A DNA stretch of 7,106 nt from positions 1 to 7,106 of the forward strand of contig DASCMO010000099.1 in the NCBI GenBank assembly GCA_036010965.1. Direction: 5' to 3'. Position numbers and translations under genes: made by a program. Under the pieces are notes generated by a model. It made no database searches. It saw only the letters and a program-made list of their open reading frames with translations, and was not told the origin of the DNA. The DNA comes from GCA-2686265 sp036010965. GTDB taxonomy: Bacteria; Planctomycetota; UBA1135; GCA-002686595. Shown here one piece after another: positions 1-7,106 of this stretch (its first letter is position 1; every line of letters starts with the position of its first letter).

Positions 1-694
1 ACAATTCGACCGCCTCGTCCCGCACCCGTGCGCCGTGGCCGACGAGGTCCTGGGCCAGGACGTGCTCCCAGCCCGCGCTCCTGTAGTTACCGCCGAAGGA
101 CGACGGATAGCTGCGAGTCTCGACCTGGCCGTGGGCGGCAGCGGTCGAGGAGAGCCCGGCACCGGTGCGCACGAGCACCTGGTGGATCGCCGCGCCCTCG
201 CTCGAGGCCTGCCACTGCTCCTCCCTGCGCAGGCTACAGGACGCCTCGCGCACGACGGTCTCCTCGCGCCCCTCCATGCTCGCCTCGGCCTCGCGCAGGA
301 AGGCCACGCGCTCGGACAGGGAGACCTCGAAGGGGTCGATCTCGACCGGCGTCGCGTACTCGGCCACATGGCCCTCGTTCCCGGCCAGCAGCGCCGGATC
401 CACCACGGCCAGGGACAGCTGGCGGGCGGCGGCGACGGCCCGCTGCGCGAGGACGGCGGCCGTTCGGGGTTCCTCGCCGCTCTCCAGGGGCGCGGCCGCG
501 AAGCCGAAGCAGCCCCCGCGGCGCACGCGCACCCCGAGGCCGAAGCACTCGCTGGCCAGGGCCTCCCCGACCTTGCCGTTACGCACCGAGAGCTCCTCGC
601 TCAGCAGGCGGTTGACGCGCGCGTCGGCGTAGTCCGCGCCCGCGCTCATGGCCGCCTCCACGGCGGCGTGCGCGACGTCCATGCTCTCGATCAT
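1..694 (-). CDS. tldD: TldD-like metalloprotease subunit, N-terminal part (runs off the left edge)
   Basis: The reading frame starts at 694 and stays open to base 1, giving 231 codons with no stop. The protein begins MIESMDVAHAAVEAAMSAGA and continues with GADYADARV (19-27) and GLGVRVRRGGCFGF (52-65), the usual N-terminal pattern of TldD/PmbA proteins. In the family TldD carries the zinc-binding HExxxH motif and forms a heterodimeric cytoplasmic peptidase with TldE/PmbA that trims unfolded peptides, such as the microcin B17 leader in E. coli. That motif normally falls near residue 260, so it would lie just beyond the window and cannot be checked here. The start at 694 is favoured over Met5 and Met16 because a purine-rich ribosome site (703-708) sits eight bases upstream. 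It lies 23 bases after the TldE-like gene on the same strand, which supports the TldD assignment. Identification as TldD rather than a second TldE-like copy is inferred from this pairing and the N-terminal style. Confidence 0.85.
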   Translation of the reverse strand, partial: MIESMDVAHAAVEAAMSAGADYADARVNRLLSEELSVRNGKVGEALASECFGLGVRVRRGGCFGFAAAPLESGEEPRTAAVLAQRAVAAARQLSLAVVDPALLAGNEGHVAEYATPVEIDPFEVSLSERVAFLREAEASMEGREETVVREASCSLRREEQWQASSEGAAIHQVLVRTGAGLSSTAAAHGQVETRSYPSSFGGNYRSAGWEHVLAQDLVGHGARVRDEAVEL

Positions 695-702
695 GGTGGA
701 AA

Positions 703-708
703 CTCTCC
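703..708 (-). promoter_or_regulatory. Ribosome binding site of tldD
   Basis: On the minus strand GGAGAG, within CAGGAGAG, ends eight bases before the ATG at 694. It lies in the 23-base gap after the TldE-like gene and decides the start at 694 over later in-frame ATG codons. Confidence 0.65.
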
Positions 709-717
709 TGTCCCGTC

Positions 718-2081
718 TCAGAAGTCGGTGCTGGAAGTGAAGCGGAAGCCCTCAATGCGCAGGGCCGGACAGATGACCTCGCCGTCGAAGAGCGCCCCGG
801 CGACCTCGAGCTCGCGGCCGACGCCGCTGATGCGACCGAAGGACCCCACCAGACTCTCCGTGAAGCGCAAGTTCCTGACCGCCCCGCACAGGCGGCCGTC
901 ACGGATCGAGAACGTCCCGTTGCGCGTCATGCCCGTCAGGGTCAGGTCCTTGGGGTCGATCATGTTCGTGTAGTGAAACTGGGTCACGAGCAGCCCACGT
1001 TCGACGCCTTGGATCAGGTCTTCGACGCTCTGTGTCCCCGGCGTCACGACCGGATTCGTCGCCATCGGTCCGTGGCTGTTGGGCTGGGGAAGGCTGTGAC
1101 CGGTGTTCTCTCGCCCCAGCCTGGCGGCCCAGCGGGTGTCGGTCACCGGTCCGCCGAGCACCCCGGACTCGACCAGGCTCACGCGCCGGCGCGGGCTGCC
1201 CTCGCCGTCGAAGGCGAAGCCCGCGTAGACGGGGTTCCCCGCGTCGTCCGCGATGCTGAGGGTCTCGGGGAAGACGCGCTCGCCCTGGCGACCGCAGAGA
1301 AAGGAGGACTTCTCGTGCACCTCTTGCGCACCCCAGCCGCGGTAGCTGGCGAAGAGCAAGAGCGAACTGACCGCCGCCGGTTCCAGCACGACCGTGTAGG
1401 CCCCCGGTTCGATCGGCACCGGATCGCGATTGTCCTCGGCCTTGCCCACGGCGCGCGCGATGACGCGTGCCGTGTCGAGGTCCACGGTGCGTTCGCTGAT
1501 CTGCTCGGCAAAGCCCGAGCCGCCCTCGAAACCGGGGGCGCTGGCGGTCAGGGAAAAAGCGGCCCGCGAGCGGGAGCCCCAGACCTCGCGCCCGGCGGAG
1601 TTCACCAGGCCGCAGGCCGTCCCGCTGGTCTGAGCCAGTCCGGCCGGCACCAGTTGCGAACTCGCGCAGGCATCCAGGGCCATGCGCACCCAACCCGCCT
1701 TCTCCTCGAATGAATGGCCCAGGGTCGCGTCGTCCGCCCTGCGCTCCTCCACCTCCACGGCGCCGCCGAGGGGCGGCAGCTCGGGGTCGGGTGGGGCGCA
1801 ACGCGCGAGTTCCACGGCCCGCGCGACGGTCGCCTCGCACAGCGCGAGATCGATCCCGTCACAGGTAGCGCGCGCCTCTCGACGCCCGTCGGGACCATCG
1901 AAACGAGCCCGCACGGCGAGCTGGAAGCGGCCGCGGTCGGCGCTCTGAGTCGGGCCGCTCTCGGCGAAGCGCACGAAACGATCGCTGGTCGAGTGCAGGG
2001 TGACCTCTGTCTCGTCCGCCGTGCTGGCGGCCAGCACGCGCCGCGCGACCTCCAGCGTCTCGTCCCTGTCGAGTAGTTCCA

Positions 2082-2082
<1 letters not shown>
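718..2082 (-). CDS. pmbA: TldE/PmbA-like protein, partner of TldD
   Basis: The 454-residue protein matches the usual length of TldE/PmbA (about 450). Visible family features are an N-terminal helical and beta region (1-110), a central segment VVLEPAAVSSLLLF (231-244), EGSPRRRVSLVESGVL (294-309), and the C-terminal core NMIDPKDLTLTGMTRNGTF (373-391) followed by VRNLRFTESL (402-411). No HExxxH motif is present; the closest string is HEKSSF (256-261), which lacks the second histidine. This fits TldE, the non-zinc subunit that forms the peptidase with TldD. The ATG at 2082 shares one base with the leuS stop (TGATG) and has no clear Shine-Dalgarno sequence, so translation is probably coupled to leuS. 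The tldD-like gene follows 23 bases downstream. Family assignment is strong; the native substrate is unknown from sequence. Confidence 0.9.
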
Positions 2083-4682
<2,600 letters not shown>

Positions 4683-4688
4683 GGATCG

Positions 4689-4694
4689 CTCCCC
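4689..4694 (-). promoter_or_regulatory. Ribosome binding site of leuS
   Basis: GGGGAG on the minus strand sits six bases before the ATG at 4682. It decides the leuS start against the longer in-frame alternative at 4874. A CCCC run at 4704-4707 could pair with the GGGG, but a four-base stem is too short to claim regulation. Confidence 0.65.
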
Positions 4695-4718
4695 GGGGTC
4701 CCAGGGGCTCAGACGCTG

Positions 4719-4747
4719 ATGATAGAGAAGGAGGCTCGGCCCCACCA
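4719..4747 (-). promoter_or_regulatory. Candidate sigma70-type promoter of leuS
   Basis: The minus strand has TATCAT at 4724-4719, five of six matches to the -10 consensus. Seventeen bases upstream is TGGTGG (4747-4742), a poor -35 box. Transcription would begin near 4712, leaving a leader of about 30 bases before the leuS ATG and excluding the upstream 64-codon extension. The -35 match is weak, so this is tentative. Confidence 0.35.
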
Positions 4748-4838
4748 CAGGGCCCACGGGAGCGCGCGGAGGAAACGTGCGAAAAATCCCCCCCCCGGGG
4801 TGGTTGACTCCGAGAGAACTCGCGGGCACTCTCCTTGC

Positions 4839-4852
4839 CTCGATTTTTCGAG
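4839..4852. repeat. Small inverted repeat, 5-bp arms, TTTT loop
   Basis: CTCGA (4839-4843) and TCGAG (4848-4852) are perfect inverted arms around TTTT. No T-run follows in either direction, so it is not a standard terminator. The arms are short enough to be chance. Confidence 0.4.
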
Positions 4853-4856
4853 TGAT

Positions 4857-4872
4857 GGCTCTATGAGGAGCC
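4857..4872. repeat. Small inverted repeat, 5-bp arms, 6-base loop
   Basis: GGCTC (4857-4861) and GAGCC (4868-4872) are perfect inverted arms around TATGAG. It lies four bases after the preceding small inverted repeat. No T-run follows, and no function can be assigned. Confidence 0.4.
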
Positions 4873-4913
4873 AAAGAGCAGCGCGAGGGGTGACTCCACA
4901 GACTCCCGTGCTA

Positions 4914-4958
4914 CCTGGGATGGGTAGGGTCTAGAGCAAACCAACTGTCCATCCCAGG
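4914..4958. repeat. Perfect 10-bp inverted repeat just upstream of tRNA-Ala
   Basis: CCTGGGATGG (4914-4923) and CCATCCCAGG (4949-4958) are exact reverse complements. As RNA on the plus strand the stem could extend inward by G-U, U-G, A-U and G-C pairs to 14 bp, leaving a 17-base loop (4928-4944). The right arm ends four bases before the first base of the tRNA. It could form a hairpin in the precursor tRNA leader or be a protein-binding palindrome. No T-tract follows, so it is not a typical terminator. Confidence 0.7.
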
Positions 4959-4960
4959 AC

Positions 4961-5037
<77 letters not shown>

Positions 5038-5055
5038 GTCCAGCGGCCGTCACCT

Positions 5056-5084
5056 TCGACGACCGCCTCCGACGGTGGTATGAC
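5056..5084 (+). promoter_or_regulatory. Candidate sigma70-type promoter of lysS
   Basis: TCGACG (5056-5061) and TATGAC (5079-5084) each match four of six consensus positions at the ideal 17-base spacing. Transcription would start near 5091, about 38 bases before the lysS ATG. In GC-rich DNA this could be chance, and lysS could instead be read from the tRNA promoter. Confidence 0.28.
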
Positions 5085-5090
5085 AGGCAG

Positions 5091-5106
5091 GCGGCGGGCG
5101 CGCCGC
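5091..5106 (+). repeat. GC-only hairpin in the lysS leader
   Basis: GCGGCG (5091-5096) and CGCCGC (5101-5106) form a perfect six-bp, all-GC stem around GGCG, ending 22 bases before the lysS ATG. No T-run follows, so it is not a normal intrinsic terminator. It could act as a leader structure or 3' end barrier for the tRNA transcript, or be chance in GC-rich DNA. Confidence 0.4.
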
Positions 5107-5128
5107 TCTGCACCGCACCCTGCGCCAC

Positions 5129-6595
5129 ATGACCGAACTCGCCCATCCCGATCGCCTAGAGAAGATCCGGCGCATGCGCGCGGAAGGCATCGATCCGTAT
5201 CCGCCGCGTGGAGTGGCGGCCGAAGCGGTCGCCGATCTGATCGAGGCGGCCGGTACGCCAGACGAGCCCGGCCCGCGGCTGGGTGAGACGGTCACCATCG
5301 CCGGGCGCCTGCTCGGCCTGCGCGATTTCGGAAAGCTGATCTTCGCCCCCCTACGCGAGCGCAGCGGACGCATCCAGGTCGGCCTTCAGCGCGACCGGCT
5401 CACCGAGTGGTGGCCGCGGCGCAAGCTGCTCGACGGCGGAGACCTCGTAGGCGTGACCGGCGAGCTCGGCCACACGCAGAAGGGCCAGGTGACCGTCTGG
5501 GCGAGCGAGGTGCGCCTGCTCGCCAAGGCCCTCGCTCCGCCCCCGGAGAAGTGGCACGGCCTGACCGACAAGGAGCAGCGTTACCGGCGCCGCTACGTCG
5601 ATCTGTGGGCCAGCGACGACGTGGCCGAGGTCTTCATCAAGCGCAGCCGCGCCCTCTCGGTGACGCGCCGCTTCCTCGAGGAGCAGGGCTACCTCGAGGT
5701 CGAGACGCCCACCCTGCACCCGCTCCTCGGCGGCGCGACCGCCCGGCCCTTCGTCACCCACCACAACGCCCTGGGGATGGACCTCTTCCTGCGCATCGCG
5801 CCGGAGCTCTACCTCAAGCGTCTGATCGTGGGAGGCCTCGAGCGCGTATTCGAGGTCTCGCGTAACTTCCGCAACGAGGGACTCTCGATCCGCCACAACC
5901 CCGAGTTCACCATGCTCGAGCTGTACGAGGCCCAGGCCGACTACCGGCGCATGATGGAGCTCACCGAACAGCTGTTCGAACGCCTCGCGATCGAGATCAG
6001 CGGCGGGACCTCGATCCCCTTCCGAGGCGAGCAGCGCTCCTTCCAGGTCCCCTTCCCGCGCCACACCTACGCGGACCTCTTCCGCGAAGCGAACGGATGC
6101 GAATTCGACGACGAGCCCGCCGTGCGAGCGCGCGCGCACGAACTCGAGATCGAGGACGTGCACGAGGACTACTGGAAGCTCATGAACGACGTCTTCGAGG
6201 CCACGGTCGAGGAGGGCCTGGCGGGACCGCTGTTCGTCACCGACTATCCCGTCCAGATCTGCCCCCTGGCGAAGAGCAGCACCGAGGACCCGCGGCTCGC
6301 CGAGCGCTTCGAGGTCTTCGTTGCGGGTATGGAGCTCGGCAACGCCTTCACGGAGCTCAACGACCCCGAGGAGCAGGCGCGGCGCTTCGAGGAGCAGGTG
6401 GCGAGCAAGGACCCCGAGACCCCCGGCCAGGTCGACATCGACTACATCCAGGCCCTGGAGTTCGGCATGCCGCCCTGCGGCGGCCTGGGCATCGGCATCG
6501 ATCGCTTGCTGATGGTCCTCTGCGACCAGGAATCCATCCGAGACGTCTTGCTGTTCCCGGCCATGAAGCCGATCGCGGCTGAGGACCCCGACTGA
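5129..6595 (+). CDS. lysS: Lysyl-tRNA synthetase (class II)
   Basis: This 488-residue protein charges tRNA-Lys with lysine in the cytoplasm; bacterial class II LysRS is usually about 490-510 residues. An N-terminal helix (1-50) leads into the anticodon-binding OB fold (about 54-132, with VTIAGRLLGLRDFGK and ERSGRIQVGL). The catalytic domain follows from about 148: motif 1 ends near ETPTL (192-196), motif 2 is RNFRNEG (245-251) with RHNPEFTMLELYEA (255-268), and motif 3 is GGLGIGIDR (451-459). GMELGNAFTELNDP (400-413) is also typical of LysRS. The segment YPVQICPLAK (373-382) has Q and C where many LysRS have E and S. The ATG at 5129 is the only good start before the conserved N terminus, but no Shine-Dalgarno sequence precedes it. 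A transporter permease follows 10 bases after the stop, suggesting one transcript. Confidence 0.97.
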   Translation: MTELAHPDRLEKIRRMRAEGIDPYPPRGVAAEAVADLIEAAGTPDEPGPRLGETVTIAGRLLGLRDFGKLIFAPLRERSGRIQVGLQRDRLTEWWPRRKLLDGGDLVGVTGELGHTQKGQVTVWASEVRLLAKALAPPPEKWHGLTDKEQRYRRRYVDLWASDDVAEVFIKRSRALSVTRRFLEEQGYLEVETPTLHPLLGGATARPFVTHHNALGMDLFLRIAPELYLKRLIVGGLERVFEVSRNFRNEGLSIRHNPEFTMLELYEAQADYRRMMELTEQLFERLAIEISGGTSIPFRGEQRSFQVPFPRHTYADLFREANGCEFDDEPAVRARAHELEIEDVHEDYWKLMNDVFEATVEEGLAGPLFVTDYPVQICPLAKSSTEDPRLAERFEVFVAGMELGNAFTELNDPEEQARRFEEQVASKDPETPGQVDIDYIQALEFGMPPCGGLGIGIDRLLMVLCDQESIRDVLLFPAMKPIAAEDPD

Positions 6596-6605
6596 GAGTC
6601 GGTTC

Positions 6606-7106
6606 GTGTACCGCACCTTCCTCTCCTGGCGCTACATCGTCGCACGCCGCACCAACTGGATCGGCGTGGTGGGCATCACCGTCGGTGTCGGCGCGCTGAT
6701 CCTGATCCTCTCGATCATGGCCGGTTTTCTGGCGGAGAGCCGCAAGACCCTGCGCGGCAGCCTCTCGGACCTGATCGTCGAGCCCTTCATGTTCGCGCGC
6801 CGCAGCGGCCACGAGCTCCCCACGAGCCCCGGCCCGCTGCTCGAGCACGTGCGCGCCGATCCGCGCGTCGCGGCCGCCAGCGCACACCTCACCTGGGGCG
6901 GGATGGTCGTCCACGGAAACAAGCTGGACGACCTCATCCGCCAGAATCCGCGCACCCACGAGGACGGCTTCGTGCAATTGGTCGGGATCGACGCCGCCGA
7001 CGAGCTGACGACCACCGACCTGCGCGAGGCCCTCGTGCGCCCCTCGCGTCTGGGTACGACCCTGGTGGGCGACCCCGAACAGCCCTTCGCCCCCCCGCCG
7101 GGCGCC
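6606..7106 (+). CDS. LolC/LolE-like ABC transporter permease, N-terminal part (runs off the right edge)
   Basis: An open frame from GTG at 6606 continues to the last base, giving 167 codons. It begins MYRTFLSWRYIVARRTNWIG, then has one strong membrane segment (about 18-42, rich in V, G, I and L, ending IMAGFL), then KTLRGSLSDLIVEP (47-60), then a soluble, probably periplasmic domain. A short cytoplasmic arginine-rich start, one helix and a large extracytoplasmic domain match the N-terminal half of LolC/LolE/MacB-type FtsX-family permeases, which in Gram-negative bacteria move lipoproteins or other envelope substrates with a LolD-like ATPase. No ATG lies upstream of the membrane segment, so GTG is the likely start; only a weak GAGAG precedes it. 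It starts 10 bases after lysS, and lysS beside lol genes is a known neighbourhood in several bacteria. Substrate, and LolC versus LolE identity, cannot be decided. Confidence 0.82.
   Translation, partial: MYRTFLSWRYIVARRTNWIGVVGITVGVGALILILSIMAGFLAESRKTLRGSLSDLIVEPFMFARRSGHELPTSPGPLLEHVRADPRVAAASAHLTWGGMVVHGNKLDDLIRQNPRTHEDGFVQLVGIDAADELTTTDLREALVRPSRLGTTLVGDPEQPFAPPPGA

Noticed and set aside
35..973. 312-codon open frame on the plus strand opposite the tldD and pmbA genes
   Set aside because: It spans two real minus-strand genes and their gap, and its translation resembles no family I know.
4781..4800. Intrinsic terminator on the minus strand (GC run followed by ATTTTT)
   Set aside because: CCCC next to the nine-G run leaves almost no loop and no real stem, and it lies at the head of the leuS operon.
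4683..4940. T-box or other riboswitch in the leuS leader
   Set aside because: No T-box-like TGGNACCGCG sequence or specifier-like structure is seen, and the candidate promoter would leave only about 30 bases of leader.
5091..5106. Rho-independent terminator after tRNA-Ala
   Set aside because: The hairpin is perfect, but the following bases (TCTGCACC) contain no T-run.
5351..6616. 421-codon open frame on the minus strand opposite lysS
   Set aside because: It lies fully antisense to an unmistakable LysRS, has no recognisable domain, and is expected from third-position GC bias.

Overview
This is a high-GC bacterial chromosomal window with ordinary housekeeping content. It carries a divergent pair of transcription units, each headed by a translation gene. 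GC-rich coding leaves long open frames antisense to leuS and lysS, which I treat as shadows. The style of the LeuRS and LysRS, and an FtsX-type permease with an LSDLIVE motif straight after lysS, suggest a planctomycete-like or other high-GC Gram-negative lineage. That placement rests on recollection of family style, not on a search, and is weak.

Minus strand, read right to left: leuS (4682-2082, leucyl-tRNA synthetase, 866 aa), then a TldE/PmbA-like protein (2082-718) whose start overlaps the leuS stop by one base, then the N-terminal 231 codons of a TldD-like protease (694 to the left edge). The last two are the usual partners of a heterodimeric peptidase. The zinc motif expected in TldD lies just outside the window. 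The three genes look like one operon with a candidate promoter about 40 bases before leuS.

Centre (4683-4961): a 279-base divergent intergenic region with a 9-base homopolymer run, two small inverted repeats and one perfect 10-bp inverted repeat ending four bases before the tRNA.

Plus strand: tRNA-Ala(GGC) with encoded CCA (4962-5037), then lysS (5129-6595, class II lysyl-tRNA synthetase, 488 aa), then, 10 bases on, the first 167 codons of a LolC/LolE-like ABC transporter permease that runs off the right edge.

Together the window supplies two aminoacyl-tRNA synthetases and one tRNA for protein synthesis, a peptide-processing protease pair, and the start of an envelope transport system. I found no mobile element, CRISPR array, defence system or evident novel system. 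The points worth a second look are the KMAKS (not KMSKS) signature in LeuRS, the inverted repeat beside the tRNA, a nine-G tract inside leuS, and the absence of a Shine-Dalgarno sequence before lysS.
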